A stretch of 64,000 bases of DNA. Origin: Herbidospora sakaeratensis (GTDB lineage: Bacteria > Actinomycetota > Actinomycetes > Streptosporangiales > Streptosporangiaceae). Location: NCBI RefSeq assembly GCF_001570525.1, contig NZ_BBXC01000011.1, positions 1-64,000 on the forward strand, given 5' to 3'. Below, piece by piece: positions 1 through 8,828 of this stretch. The translations under genes and the position numbers were made by a program. Numbering within the stretch: position 1 is the stretch's first letter; each line of letters opens with the position of its first letter. The notes beneath the pieces are model-generated. The model worked only from the letters and a program-made list of their open reading frames with translations. It had not been told where the DNA came from and ran no database searches.

Positions 1-76
1 GCGCCGCTCAACTGGGCCCGCTCAGAGCTGCTGTCCCGCTGAGCTGGCGCTAAAAACCACCGATCCCACTACGACG

Positions 77-112
77 CATATGCCGAAATATCGGGCGGCG
101 AGAGCCGCCCGA
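77..112 (+). repeat. Hairpin repeat, copy 1
   Basis: CATATGCCGAAATATCGG is followed by a perfect 8-bp hairpin: CGGGCGGC (92-99), loop GAGA, GCCGCCCG (104-111). Stem and loop are identical to the inverted copy at 22013-22047. Confidence 0.8.
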
Positions 113-155
113 TTAGGAGCTAGACCTTCTGTACACCCCGCCCGGCGATGGCGTG

Positions 156-187
156 GATATGCCGAAATTTCGGTCGGCCGCCCGACC
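156..187 (+). repeat. Hairpin repeat, copy 2 (covarying stem)
   Basis: GATATGCCGAAATTTCGG is followed by GGTCGG (172-177), loop CCGC and CCGACC (182-187). Relative to copy 1 both arms changed (GGGCGG to GGTCGG, CCGCCC to CCGACC), so pairing is kept by compensatory substitution. Confidence 0.75.
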
Positions 188-230
188 CGGCGCGCTGAAC
201 CTTCGGATCACCTCGCACAAGAGTTGGCGT

Positions 231-258
231 CGATATAACGAAATATCGGGCGGCTCTC
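231..258 (+). repeat. Hairpin repeat, copy 3 (decayed)
   Basis: CGATATAACGAAATATCGG is followed by GCGGCTCTCGC. The left arm and loop are recognisable but the right arm (GCGCACCCC) no longer pairs fully. Confidence 0.6.
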
Positions 259-533
259 GCGCACCCCAGCGCGCTGAACCCTTAGCTCATCCCGCACAGA
301 AGATGGCGTCTAAACAGCACCGCGGGCATGCCAGCCGCTCAACTCACAACGCCGAACCTTCCACATCCCGCACAAGGGTGGCATGGATCTATCGAGACCT
401 CGCGCGATGCCGGCCACCCGACTCAGCCCGCACATCCGGCCCAGGCGGTGGCGTAAATACAAGGAGTCTCAAGCGGCAAGCGCCGCCGGACCCCAGCCCT
501 GGTCTCTCCGCTCCCCACAGAAGCGGTAACCCC

Positions 534-566
534 GATGTGCCGAAATTTCGGGCGGCTCGCCACCCG
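534..566 (+). repeat. Hairpin repeat, copy 4
   Basis: GATGTGCCGAAATTTCGG is followed by arms CGGGCGGC (549-556) and GCCACCCG (559-566) separated by TC, with one C-A mismatch in eight pairs. Confidence 0.7.
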
Positions 567-695
567 AACACCCCTCCGCAGCTGCACACGAAGCCGCTTA
601 CGCAGATCAGGCTCGACCATCCGCTGAAGCCTGAACAGGCCACACGTAGATCTCGACGAAGCCCGATTAACCACTCGTGGCGAAACCGGCAGAAA

Positions 696-2087
696 CTAGA
701 TCCCCGCCGTCAGCGGCGACATCAGCCGTCGGGCCGCCTCGGTGATCGAGCCCGACAGGGACGGATAGACCGCGAACGTGTGGGCCAGCTGGTCGACCGT
801 CAGACGGTGCTGCACCGCCACCGACAGCGCCAGGATCAGTTCCGAAGCGCGCGGAGCGACGACCACCGCGCCGAGGATGATCCCCGTGTTGGGCCGGCAG
901 AACATCTTGATGAAGCCGTCGTGGAAGCCCTGCATCTTCGCCCGCGCGTTGGTCGCCAGCGGCAGCTTCACGACCTTGGCGTCGACTTCCTTGTTCTCGA
1001 CCTGCTTCTGGGTCACCCCCACCGCCGCGATCTCGGGGTCGGTGAAGATGTTGGAGGCCACCGTCGCGAGCCGGATCGGCTGGACGGCCTCACCCAGGGC
1101 GTGCCACACCGCGATGCGGCCCTGCATGGCGGCCACCGAGGCGAGCATCAGGACACCGGTGCAGTCGCCGGCGGCGTAGACGCCGGGAGCCGAGGTGCGG
1201 GAGACCTTGTCGACCTCGATGAAGCCGTTGCGGTCGAGGCGGACGCCGTTCTCCTCCAGGCCGATGCCCGACGTGTTGGGCACCATGCCGACCGTCATCA
1301 GGCAGTGGGTGCCCTCGGCGGTGCGGCCGTCTTCGAGGGTCACCACGACGCCGTCGGCGGTGCGCTTGACCGAGGAGGCGCGCGAGCGGCCCATCACGTT
1401 CATGCCGCGCCGCCGGTAGACCTCTTCGAGGACCTCGGCCGCGTCGGCGTCTTCGTTGGGCATCATGCGGTCGCGCGAGGAGACCAGGGTCACCTCGGAA
1501 CCGAGCGACATGTAGGCGCCGGCGAACTCGGCGCCGGTCACGCCCGAGCCGACGACGATCAGCTTCTCGGGCAGCTCGTCGATGTCGTACATCTGCCGCC
1601 AGGTGAGGATGCGCTCCCCGTCGGGCTCGGCTCCCGGGAGGACCCGCGGGGTGGCGCCGGTGGCGACGATGACCACGTCGGCGCGGATGGTGCGGTCGCC
1701 GGCCCGGACGGTGCCGGGTTCAAGCAGGCGGCCCCGGCCCCGGACGACCTCGACGTTCTCGGCGGCCAGGCGGGCCGCGATGTCGGCCGACTGGGCGCGG
1801 GCCAGCTCCTTCACGCGGCGGTTCACGACGGCCATGTCGGCCACCGCGCCGCCGACGTCGCCGTCGGGGCCGCCGGTGAAGTGGACGCCGAGCGAGGTGC
1901 CGTCGACGAGGGCCTGCTTGCGGACCGAAGTCGCGATCATGGTCTTGGACGGGACGCAGTCGGTCAGCACGCACGCGCCGCCCGGCCCCTCGTCTTCGAC
2001 CACGGTGACCCGGGCCCCGAGTTGGGCGGCGACCAGGGCCGCCTCGTATCCGCCGGGGCCGCCGCCGATGATCACGATCCTTGTCAC
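696..2087 (-). CDS. lpdA: NAD(P)H-quinone dehydrogenase, flavoprotein disulfide reductase family
   Basis: A 463-aa FAD/NAD(P)H oxidoreductase related to M. tuberculosis LpdA (Rv3303c), which in that family reduces quinones rather than acting in pyruvate dehydrogenase. The N-terminal FAD-binding motif GGGPGG, an ATG-type adenine contact (VIVATGATPRVLP), a central NAD(P) Rossmann motif (VVGSGVTGAEFAG) and the motif AAGDCTG are present. The redox pair is intact as CVLTDC before VPSK, but the C-terminal His-Glu dyad of true dihydrolipoamide dehydrogenases (HPTLSE) is replaced by VYPSLSGS. GTG at 2087 is chosen because GGGAGA lies 9 nt upstream; ATG at 2096 is the alternative. Confidence 0.9.
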   Translation of the reverse strand: MTRIVIIGGGPGGYEAALVAAQLGARVTVVEDEGPGGACVLTDCVPSKTMIATSVRKQALVDGTSLGVHFTGGPDGDVGGAVADMAVVNRRVKELARAQSADIAARLAAENVEVVRGRGRLLEPGTVRAGDRTIRADVVIVATGATPRVLPGAEPDGERILTWRQMYDIDELPEKLIVVGSGVTGAEFAGAYMSLGSEVTLVSSRDRMMPNEDADAAEVLEEVYRRRGMNVMGRSRASSVKRTADGVVVTLEDGRTAEGTHCLMTVGMVPNTSGIGLEENGVRLDRNGFIEVDKVSRTSAPGVYAAGDCTGVLMLASVAAMQGRIAVWHALGEAVQPIRLATVASNIFTDPEIAAVGVTQKQVENKEVDAKVVKLPLATNARAKMQGFHDGFIKMFCRPNTGIILGAVVVAPRASELILALSVAVQHRLTVDQLAHTFAVYPSLSGSITEAARRLMSPLTAGI

Positions 2088-2183
2088 ATGTCCCATTCTC
2101 CCGCACCCGAAGAGGTGTAACGGCACGACTACGTGGAACCGCCACGGCCGGTCCCGCGGGCGATCTTGGTTTACTCTGATGCG

Positions 2184-2636
2184 GTGCCTGTATACGCCGC
2201 CTATGGCAGCAACATGGACCCGAAGCAGATGGCCGAGCGGGCGCCCCACTCGCCGATGAGGGGAACAGGCTGGCTGACCGGCTGGCGGCTGACCTTCGGC
2301 GGGGAGGACGTCGGCTGGGAGGGCCCGCTGGCCACCGTGGTCGAAGACGAGGGCTCGCAGGTCTTCGTCGTCCTCTACGACGTGCCCGAGTGGGACGAAC
2401 CCTCGCTCGACCGCTGGACGGGCCTCGACCTCGGGCTCTACACCAAGATCCGGCTGCGGGTGGCCACGCTCGACGGCGACGTGCTGGCCTGGTTCTACGT
2501 GGTCGACTCCTACGAGGGCGGGCTTCCCGCGGCGCGTTATCTCGGCATCATCGCCGACGCCGCCGAGAAGGCGGGGGCACCTGATGACTACGTCCACGAA
2601 CTGCGTGCCCGTCCCTGTAAGTCCCTCGGTGACTGA
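2184..2636 (+). CDS. Gamma-glutamylcyclotransferase-like protein
   Basis: A 150-aa protein of the gamma-glutamylcyclotransferase/AIG2-like fold. The substrate-loop motif YGSN is at residues 7-10. The family usually has a catalytic Glu in an LDRxEG-type turn; here that turn reads LDRWTG, so the Glu appears replaced by Thr79 and activity is uncertain. The gene is divergent from lpdA and 17 bp before deoD, occupying the Rv3304 position in the mycobacterial order. GTG at 2184 follows TACTCT by 6 nt with no Shine-Dalgarno, which would suit a leaderless transcript. Family assignment is firm; enzymatic function is not. Confidence 0.8.
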   Translation: MPVYAAYGSNMDPKQMAERAPHSPMRGTGWLTGWRLTFGGEDVGWEGPLATVVEDEGSQVFVVLYDVPEWDEPSLDRWTGLDLGLYTKIRLRVATLDGDVLAWFYVVDSYEGGLPAARYLGIIADAAEKAGAPDDYVHELRARPCKSLGD

Positions 2637-2653
2637 CTTGTACGCTCAGGAGC

Positions 2654-3454
2654 GTGAGTAACGCATTTTCCCTGGCCGCCGACGCGGCGTCCGCGCTGCG
2701 CGCGAAAACGGGAGTCGACGCGTTCGACGTGGCTCTCGTCATGGGCTCCGGCTGGGTGCCGGCGGCCGACGCCATCGGTGCGCCCCTCGCCGAGTTCCCC
2801 TCGACCGACCTGCCCGGTTTCGCGCCCCCGGCCGTCGAGGGCCACGCGGGACGCATCCGGGCCGTCAAGGCGCCGAACGGGCAGCACGTCCTGATCTTCC
2901 TCGGCCGCACTCACCTCTACGAAGGGCTGGGCGTCGAGCCGGTCGTCCACGGGGTCCGGACCGCCTGCGCGGCCGGGGCCCGGGTGGTCGTGCTGACCAA
3001 CGCCGCCGGCGGGTTGCGGCCGGAGACCCAGAACGTGGGCGACCCGGTCCTGATCAGCGACCACATCAACATGACCGGCGCGAACCCGCTGACCGGCGCG
3101 ACCTTCCTCGACCTCACCGAGGTCTACTCCAAGCGGCTGCGCGCGCTCGCGCGGGAGGCCGACCCGTCGCTCGCCGAGGGGGTGTACGTCGCCTTCCGCG
3201 GTCCGACTTATGAGACTCCGGCCGAGATCCGCATGCTCCGCACCCTCGGTGGGGATCTGATCGGCATGTCGACTGTGCTGGAGGCCATCGCGGCCCGGCA
3301 GTGCGGCGCCGAGGTGCTGGCGCTGTCGCTGGTCACCAATCCGGGCGCCGGGCTCGTCGGGGAGCCGCTGAACCACGAGGAGGTCCTCGAGGTCGGCCGG
3401 GCCACCGCGCAGCGGATGGGCGGCCTGCTGAGCCAGGTCGTCGGCAAGCTCTGA
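2654..3454 (+). CDS. deoD: Purine nucleoside phosphorylase
   Basis: A 266-aa trimeric-type purine nucleoside phosphorylase, converting purine nucleosides and phosphate to free base and ribose-1-phosphate. Family signatures are visible: the phosphate loop VMGSGW near residue 30, VLTNAAGGL, the purine-pocket segment GPTYETPAEIRM near residue 185, GMSTVLEA and the late LVTNPGAG segment. The GTG start is one base after AGGAG and 7 nt after TACGCT, so either a very close ribosome site or leaderless initiation applies. It sits between the cyclotransferase-like gene and pmmB and supplies pentose-1-phosphate to the mutase downstream. Confidence 0.95.
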   Translation: MSNAFSLAADAASALRAKTGVDAFDVALVMGSGWVPAADAIGAPLAEFPSTDLPGFAPPAVEGHAGRIRAVKAPNGQHVLIFLGRTHLYEGLGVEPVVHGVRTACAAGARVVVLTNAAGGLRPETQNVGDPVLISDHINMTGANPLTGATFLDLTEVYSKRLRALAREADPSLAEGVYVAFRGPTYETPAEIRMLRTLGGDLIGMSTVLEAIAARQCGAEVLALSLVTNPGAGLVGEPLNHEEVLEVGRATAQRMGGLLSQVVGKL

Positions 3455-3468
3455 GTTCGGGGACGGCG

Positions 3469-5103
3469 ATGAACGATCTGACGACACGCGCGCGGGAGTG
3501 GCTCGGCCAGGACCCCGACCCGGCGACCCGGGCGGAACTGGAGTCGCTGCTCGATTCGGGCGACCACGACGGCCTGGCCGACCGGTTCGGCGCCAAGCTG
3601 GAGTTCGGCACGGCCGGCCTGCGCGGCGAACTGGGCGCGGGCCCCAACCGGATGAACCGGGTGACCGTGATGCGCGCGGCGGCCGGGCTGGCCGCCGTGC
3701 TGGGCCCGGGGCGTCACGTGGTCGTCGGGTACGACGCGCGGCACAACTCCGACGTGTTCGCGCGCGACACCGCCGCCGTCCTCACCGGCGCGGGCCTCAC
3801 CGTGAGCCTGATGGGCGGCCTGTTCCCCACCCCGGTGCTGGCCTTCGCGGTCCGCCACCTGAAGGCCGACGCCGGGGTCATGGTGACGGCCTCGCACAAC
3901 CCACCGCGCGACAACGGCTACAAGGTCTACTGGGGCGACGGCGCGCAGATCATCCCGCCGGTCGACTCGGAGATCTCCGCGGCGATCGACGCCGCCGGGC
4001 GGGTCGACGAGCTCCCGCTCGGCGAGGGGTGGGCGACCCTGTCGGCCCGCGACATCCTCACCCCCTATCTCGAGGCGGTGACCGCGCTGCCGCTGGGGGC
4101 GGCGCGCGACCTGCGGGTGGCGTACACGCCGCTGCACGGGGTCGGCGGGACCACGCTGGGGCAGGCGTTCATGCTGGCCGGGTTCACCTCGCCGATGAGC
4201 GTGGGGGCCCAGTCGAGGCCCGATCCCGACTTCCCGACGGTGGCGTTCCCGAACCCGGAGGAGCCGGGGGCCATGGACCTGGCCCTCGAACTGGCCTCGG
4301 CCTCGGCGGTCAGCGCCGATCTGGTGATCGCCAACGACCCCGACGCCGACCGCTGCGCCGTGGGCGCGCGCCAGGCCGACGGCGTGTTCCGGATGCTGAC
4401 GGGCGACGAGGTCGGCGGGCTGCTGGCCGAGCACGTGCTGCGCTCGACGAGCGCTCCCGACCGGCTGGTGGCCACCACGATCGTCTCGTCGTCTCTCCTG
4501 GGGAGGATCGCCGAGGCCCATGGTGTACGGCACCGCGAGACCCTCACCGGCTTCAAGTGGATCATGAAGGCGGGCGGCGGGCTGGTCTTCGGCTACGAGG
4601 AGGCGCTGGGATACAGCGTCGGCTCCGACGAGGGCCTGCCCGTCCACGACAAAGACGGCATCGGGGCGGCGCTGACCGTCGCGGCCATCGCCGCCGAGGC
4701 CAAGCAGCGCGGCCTGAGCCTGATCGACCTGCTCGACGACCAGGCCGTCCGCTACGGCCTGCACGCCACCAGCCAGTTGTCCTTCCGCGTCGACGACCTG
4801 GCCCAGATCACCGACGCGATGGCGCGGCTGCGGGCCAAGCCGCCGGCGAGCCTGGGCGGCCGGACCGTCGAGTCGATCGACGACCTGGCGGAGGGCTCCC
4901 CCGACCTGCCCCCGACCGACGGCCTGCGCTACCGGCTGTCGGGCGGCGGCCGGGTGGTGGTCCGGCCGAGCGGCACCGAACCGAAGCTGAAGTGCTACCT
5001 CGAACTGGTGCTCCCGGTCACCGAGATCGCCGAGACCCGGTCGGCCGCCGCCGGCCAGATCGAGGCGCTCAAGGCCGACCTGCGCGCGGTCCTGGCCCTC
5101 TAG
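3469..5103 (+). CDS. pmmB: Phosphohexomutase (phosphomannomutase/phosphoglucomutase)
   Basis: A 544-aa alpha-D-phosphohexomutase moving phosphate between C1 and C6 (or C5) of sugar phosphates. All four family loops are present: catalytic phosphoserine loop TASHNPP, metal loop DPDADRCAVG, sugar-specificity loop GYEEALGY and C-terminal phosphate loop RPSGTEPK. It begins 14 bp after deoD with a GGGGAC ribosome site, so co-transcription is likely. The M. tuberculosis counterpart in the same position is PmmB; a pentose phosphomutase role in nucleoside salvage is an inference from context. It converges on the next gene with only 4 bp between stops. Confidence 0.92.
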   Translation: MNDLTTRAREWLGQDPDPATRAELESLLDSGDHDGLADRFGAKLEFGTAGLRGELGAGPNRMNRVTVMRAAAGLAAVLGPGRHVVVGYDARHNSDVFARDTAAVLTGAGLTVSLMGGLFPTPVLAFAVRHLKADAGVMVTASHNPPRDNGYKVYWGDGAQIIPPVDSEISAAIDAAGRVDELPLGEGWATLSARDILTPYLEAVTALPLGAARDLRVAYTPLHGVGGTTLGQAFMLAGFTSPMSVGAQSRPDPDFPTVAFPNPEEPGAMDLALELASASAVSADLVIANDPDADRCAVGARQADGVFRMLTGDEVGGLLAEHVLRSTSAPDRLVATTIVSSSLLGRIAEAHGVRHRETLTGFKWIMKAGGGLVFGYEEALGYSVGSDEGLPVHDKDGIGAALTVAAIAAEAKQRGLSLIDLLDDQAVRYGLHATSQLSFRVDDLAQITDAMARLRAKPPASLGGRTVESIDDLAEGSPDLPPTDGLRYRLSGGGRVVVRPSGTEPKLKCYLELVLPVTEIAETRSAAAGQIEALKADLRAVLAL

Positions 5104-5107
5104 ACCT

Positions 5108-5707
5108 CTAGACCACGACGAGCGTCACCACGACCAGCACGAGGAACGCCGCCGTCGCCGCCAGCGAGTCGACCGCCCATTTCACGGTCGGCTCGCCGGT
5201 CGACTCGCGTTTCCTGACGGTGGCGAGCTCCTTGATCTCGTCGGCCACCCAGTCGGCGTGGGTGCGGCCGGCCATGGCCTCGCGGGCGGCCCTCTCGCCC
5301 TTGGTCAGGGTCGGCTCGGACGTCGGGTAGCGCCCGCGCTTGACCTGCCGGTTCTGCTGCCGCAGGCTCTTGGCGCGCTCGCGCGCGGTCGGCATCGGCG
5401 TCCAGCAGCGCACGGTCAGCTCGCCGGCCGTGATGGTGATCGCGCCGGTCACGGTGACGTCGTCGATGGACGACCACGGCAGGTAGGCGGTGCGGAAGGG
5501 GTTGCGGATCCGCACGCCGCCCTGCTCGGTGATCGTCGCCGGCCGCAGCGCCAGGAAGTAGGTCATCCACGTGACGAAACCGAGGACGGCCCCCACCACC
5601 AGCGCCGACGGCAGCCTCCCCCGCACGATCAGGTCGACGGTGTTGGCGGCGACGAACACCAGCCAGGCCCAGCCGAAGAACCAGGCCGTCTTCGAACGGA
5701 AGGTCAT
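5108..5707 (-). CDS. Membrane-anchored PH-domain protein
   Basis: A 199-aa membrane protein. Two hydrophobic segments lie at about residues 8-30 and 35-55, followed by a small beta-rich PH-like domain ([16 protein letters not shown] ... LPWSSIDDV) typical of actinobacterial bacterial-PH membrane proteins, a charged region and a third transmembrane segment at the extreme C terminus. The start ATG overlaps the stop of add as ATGA (5704-5707), so the two are translationally coupled. No enzymatic motif is seen and the function is unknown. Confidence 0.75.
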   Translation of the reverse strand: MTFRSKTAWFFGWAWLVFVAANTVDLIVRGRLPSALVVGAVLGFVTWMTYFLALRPATITEQGGVRIRNPFRTAYLPWSSIDDVTVTGAITITAGELTVRCWTPMPTARERAKSLRQQNRQVKRGRYPTSEPTLTKGERAAREAMAGRTHADWVADEIKELATVRKRESTGEPTVKWAVDSLAATAAFLVLVVVTLVVV

Positions 5708-6777
5708 GCGCGCCACTTCAACTGCGCGAACCCCGGCTTGATGACGCCGTTGATCAGCGCCAGCCGGTCGTCGAAGGGGATGAACGCCGACTTCATCGCG
5801 TTGACGGTGAACCACTGGAGGTCGTCCCAGCCGTAGCCGAAGGCCTCGACGAGCTGGGCGAACTCCTTGCTGACGGTGGTGCCGCTCATCAGCCGGTTGT
5901 CGGTGTTGACGGTGACCCGGAACTGGAGGCGGCGCAGCAGCCCGATCGGGTGGTCGGCGATCGACTCGGCCGCCCCGGTCTGGATGTTGGACGTCGGGCA
6001 CATCTCCAGCGGGATCCGCTTGTCGCGGACGTAGGCGGCCAGCCTGCCCAGCTTGGCGTCCTCCCCCGAGACGGTGATGTCGTCGATGATCCGCACCCCG
6101 TGGCCGAGCCGGTCGGCCCCGCACCACTGGATGGCCTGCCAGATCGACGGCAGCCCGAAGCCCTCACCGGCGTGGATGGTGAAGTGGGCGTTCTCGCGCT
6201 GGAGGTACTCGAAGGCGTCGATGTGCCGCGTGGGCGGGTAGCCGGCCTCGGCCCCGGCGATGTCGAAGCCGACCACGCCGACGTCGCGGTAGCGCACCGC
6301 CAGCTCGGCGATCTCCATCGAGCGGGCCTGGTGGCGCATCGCCGTGAGCAGCGCGCCGACGCGGATGCCCCGTCCCCGCGACCCGATCCTGAACCCCTCG
6401 TTGACCGCCTGGACGATCTCGTCGAGGGACAACCCGCGCTCGGTGTGCTGCTCGGGGGCGTAGCGGACCTCGGCGTAGACCACTCCGTCGTTCGCGAGAT
6501 CCTCCGCGCACTCCGCGGCCACCCTGACGAGCGCCTCACGGGTCTGCATGACGCCCACGGTGTGGGCGAAGGTCTCCAGATAGCGCTCCAGCGACCCGGA
6601 GTCGGCCGACGCGCGGAACCACGCGTCGAGCTCGGCCGGGTCGGTGGAGGGCAGTTTGTCGTAGCCGGTCTCGCGGGCCAGCTCGATGATCGTTTCCGTG
6701 CGCAGGCCCCCGTCGAGGTGATCGTGGAGGAGCACCTTGGGGGCCTGGCGGATCTGCTCAAAAGTGGGCAGGCTCAT
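5704..6777 (-). CDS. add: Adenosine deaminase
   Basis: A 357-aa adenosine deaminase converting (deoxy)adenosine to (deoxy)inosine, feeding DeoD. Metal and catalytic residues are recognisable: HDHLDGG near the N terminus (His-x-His zinc ligands), IHAGEGFG (His and catalytic Glu), LGHGVRI, EMCPTSN and VNTDNR near the C terminus. The ATG is 5 nt after TACTAT on the minus strand, so a leaderless start is possible, although the upstream efflux gene ends only 37 bp away on the same strand. In M. tuberculosis add is followed by deoA and cdd; here those genes are 15 kb away. Confidence 0.95.
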   Translation of the reverse strand: MSLPTFEQIRQAPKVLLHDHLDGGLRTETIIELARETGYDKLPSTDPAELDAWFRASADSGSLERYLETFAHTVGVMQTREALVRVAAECAEDLANDGVVYAEVRYAPEQHTERGLSLDEIVQAVNEGFRIGSRGRGIRVGALLTAMRHQARSMEIAELAVRYRDVGVVGFDIAGAEAGYPPTRHIDAFEYLQRENAHFTIHAGEGFGLPSIWQAIQWCGADRLGHGVRIIDDITVSGEDAKLGRLAAYVRDKRIPLEMCPTSNIQTGAAESIADHPIGLLRRLQFRVTVNTDNRLMSGTTVSKEFAQLVEAFGYGWDDLQWFTVNAMKSAFIPFDDRLALINGVIKPGFAQLKWRA

Positions 6778-6814
6778 GGGGGCATAGTAGCGTCACCTGC
6801 GCAAATATGATCTG

Positions 6815-8227
6815 CTACACGGTCTCCAGAACCTGTTCCGCAGCGGGTGTACGCCGCCTCCTCCCGGCCACCACCCCGGTGATCGAGATCCCCAGCCCGA
6901 TCAGCGCGAAGACGGCCGAGATGACGATCGCGGCGCGCGTCGACCCCAGCGGGTCGCCGCCCCCGGCGCCCGAGGTGAGGGTGGCCGTCACGATGGCCAG
7001 CACGACCGCCCCGCCGACCTGGCCCGAGGTGTTGATGAGCCCCGACGCGAGCCCCTGTTCCGCGTCGGCGACCCCGTTGGTGCCCTGGATGTTGAGTGAG
7101 GGGAAGGCCAGCGCGAACGCGCCGCCGAGCAGCAGCATCCCCGGGATGACCAGCCAGAGCGACGGGTTCAGGTCGATGTTGAGGAAGACCAGGTAGGCGA
7201 GCACCAGCGACACCGACCCGGCCAGCACGATCTTCTCGGTGCCGAACCGGTCGGCCAGCGACCCGACCCTGGTCGAGAACAGCGCGACGAGCAGCCCGGC
7301 GGGCAGGAAGGCGAGCGAGGTGGCCAGCGCCGACCAGCCGAGCATGTTCTGGAAGTACTGCATGGCGACGAACTGGAAGCCGACGTACGAGCCGAAGAGG
7401 ATGACGAGCCCGAGGTTGGCCCGGCGCAGCGGCGCCGAGCGCAGGATGCCCAAGCGCACCAGCGGGTGCTTGGTGCGCAGCTCCCACCAGACGAACAGGG
7501 CCAGCAGCACCGCGGCGGCGAGCCCGGTGGCGACGGTGCGTCCGACGGCCACTTCGGGGGCCTCGACGACGGTGTAGACGAGCAGCAGCATGCCCGAGGT
7601 GATGGTGAGCGCGCCGAAGAGGTCGTAGCCGCCCTGGCCGCGCTCCTCCGAGCGGGGCAGCAGGCGGGCCCCGGCGATCAGGGCCGCGATGGCGACCGGC
7701 ACGGGCATCAGGAAGGTCCACCGCCAGCCGAGTTCGGTCAGCAGGCCCGACAGGATCAGGCCGAGGGAGAAGCCGCTGGCCGCGCAGGCGGTGAAGATGC
7801 TCAGGGCCTTGTTGCGCGCGGGCCCTTCGGCGAAGGTCGTGGTGATGATCGACAGTGCGGCCGGCGCGGTGAAGGCGGCCGACATGCCCTTGACGAACCG
7901 GGCCGCGATCAGCAGGGCCCCGTTGTCGACGACGCCGCCGAGCAGTGAGGCGACGGCGAACACGGCCAGCGCGACAAGCAGGACCCGGCGTCGTCCCAGC
8001 AGATCGGCGGTCCGTCCGCCGAGGAGCAGCAGGCCGCCGTAACCGAGGACGTACCCGCTCACCACCCACTGGAGCGCCGAGGTCGACATGCCGAGTTCGG
8101 CCTGGATGGACGGCAGCGCGACGCCGACCATCGAAACGTCGAGACCGTCGAGGAAGACGACGGTGCAGAGCACGATGAGGACGCCCCAAAGGGAGGCCCC
8201 CCAGCGGCCCTCACGAGTAGACATCAT
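6815..8227 (-). CDS. MFS efflux transporter, DHA2 (14-helix) family
   Basis: A 470-aa drug/proton antiporter-like permease with about 14 hydrophobic helices. Motif A is present as GGRTADLLGRRR after helix 2, the helix-1 motif LDGLDVSMVGVALPSI is typical of DHA2 exporters, and the C terminus is basic. The ATG pair at 8227/8224 is preferred over an upstream in-frame start that falls inside the operator. It has no clear Shine-Dalgarno but TAACGT lies 8 nt upstream. It is divergent from a MarR gene across palindromic operators, so it is probably derepressed by its exported substrate. Confidence 0.88.
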   Translation of the reverse strand: MMSTREGRWGASLWGVLIVLCTVVFLDGLDVSMVGVALPSIQAELGMSTSALQWVVSGYVLGYGGLLLLGGRTADLLGRRRVLLVALAVFAVASLLGGVVDNGALLIAARFVKGMSAAFTAPAALSIITTTFAEGPARNKALSIFTACAASGFSLGLILSGLLTELGWRWTFLMPVPVAIAALIAGARLLPRSEERGQGGYDLFGALTITSGMLLLVYTVVEAPEVAVGRTVATGLAAAVLLALFVWWELRTKHPLVRLGILRSAPLRRANLGLVILFGSYVGFQFVAMQYFQNMLGWSALATSLAFLPAGLLVALFSTRVGSLADRFGTEKIVLAGSVSLVLAYLVFLNIDLNPSLWLVIPGMLLLGGAFALAFPSLNIQGTNGVADAEQGLASGLINTSGQVGGAVVLAIVTATLTSGAGGGDPLGSTRAAIVISAVFALIGLGISITGVVAGRRRRTPAAEQVLETV

Positions 8228-8240
8228 GGATGGGGACGTT

Positions 8241-8284
8241 ACATGCACATGCATTCAATGCACAAGCATTTAATGCGTTTGCAT
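8241..8284. promoter_or_regulatory. Clustered GCAT palindromes, probable MarR operator
   Basis: Two adjacent perfect inverted repeats, TGCATTCAATGCA (8250-8262) and GCATTTAATGC (8266-8276), are flanked by further ATGCA/GCATA half-sites at 8243-8252 and 8280-8284. They lie immediately upstream of the efflux gene and 50 bp before marR, the classic place for MarR autorepression. Their 16-bp centre spacing means successive sites fall on different helical faces. Confidence 0.75.
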
Positions 8285-8334
8285 AAGCTTGTCCGGGCTG
8301 CTATGGTGCCGCGCAAGGAGATCAGGGGTGCACG

Positions 8335-8730
8335 ATGACCGACAACGAGGTGCTGTCCACCTGGCGTGAGTTGTCCGCCAGGCACGCCGCGATCGTCTCC
8401 GACCTCGAGCGGGAGCTGCAGGACCGGCACGAGCTCGGCGTCAGCGAGTTCGAGGTGCTCGACCGTCTGGTCGAGGGCGTCTGCCTGAGCGCCGACGGGA
8501 AGTTCCGGGTGCAGGAGCTGGCGGCCGGGGTCCACCTGAGCCAGAGCGCGCTGTCCCGCCTGATCGCCCGCTTGGAGAAGGCCGGGTTCGTGCTCCGCTC
8601 GATGTGCGCCGACGACCGCCGGGGCGTCTTCGTGACGCTGACCGACGCCGGCCGCGTCCGCCACTCCGAGGCGCTGCCGACGCAGCGCCGGGTGCTGCGC
8701 GCCCACTTGGCCGCCACCCCCCACGGGTGA
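8335..8730 (+). CDS. MarR-family transcriptional regulator
   Basis: A 131-aa winged-helix regulator. The recognition region LAAGVHLSQSALSRLIARLE and wing DDRRGVFVTLTDAG are characteristic of MarR proteins; the dimerising N-terminal helix precedes them. It is shorter than many MarR proteins (about 140-150 aa) because the C-terminal dimerisation helix is brief. It is divergently transcribed from a DHA2 exporter and is the obvious ligand of the GCAT palindromes between them. Confidence 0.9.
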   Translation: MTDNEVLSTWRELSARHAAIVSDLERELQDRHELGVSEFEVLDRLVEGVCLSADGKFRVQELAAGVHLSQSALSRLIARLEKAGFVLRSMCADDRRGVFVTLTDAGRVRHSEALPTQRRVLRAHLAATPHG

Positions 8731-8828
8731 ATTCGGCCCGCACATAAGGGAAAGTAACTTTCAAACGCACGCGAAGATGCACGTGCAGCGCAAAATGCCC
8801 ACCTTGGGTAATTCGGTGCATTGCGCGA

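Larger units (their letters stand above)
1..695. repeat. Degenerate tandem array, about 8 units of 69-80 bp; no gene
   Basis: No credible gene is present; the long open frames here look like GC-rich artefacts. Recognisable units begin near 77, 156, 231, 310, 384, 453 and 534, so spacing is about 69-80 bp. A unit begins with a form of GATATGCCGAAATTTCGG, runs through a GC-rich hairpin and a stretch resembling GCGCTGAACC, and ends near CCCGCACA plus GGCGT. Units at 77, 156, 231 and 534 keep the 5' motif; the others are strongly decayed. Function is unknown. Confidence 0.6.

Noticed and set aside
77-566. A CRISPR array
   Set aside because: Units vary strongly, the spacing is 69-80 bp with no short exact repeats and unique spacers, and no cas genes are present.
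153-2120. A 655-codon open frame on the plus strand across the array and lpdA
   Set aside because: It is antisense to lpdA, which has clear motifs and GC3 bias; its product is low-complexity His/Arg/Asp-rich, typical of GC-rich shadow frames.
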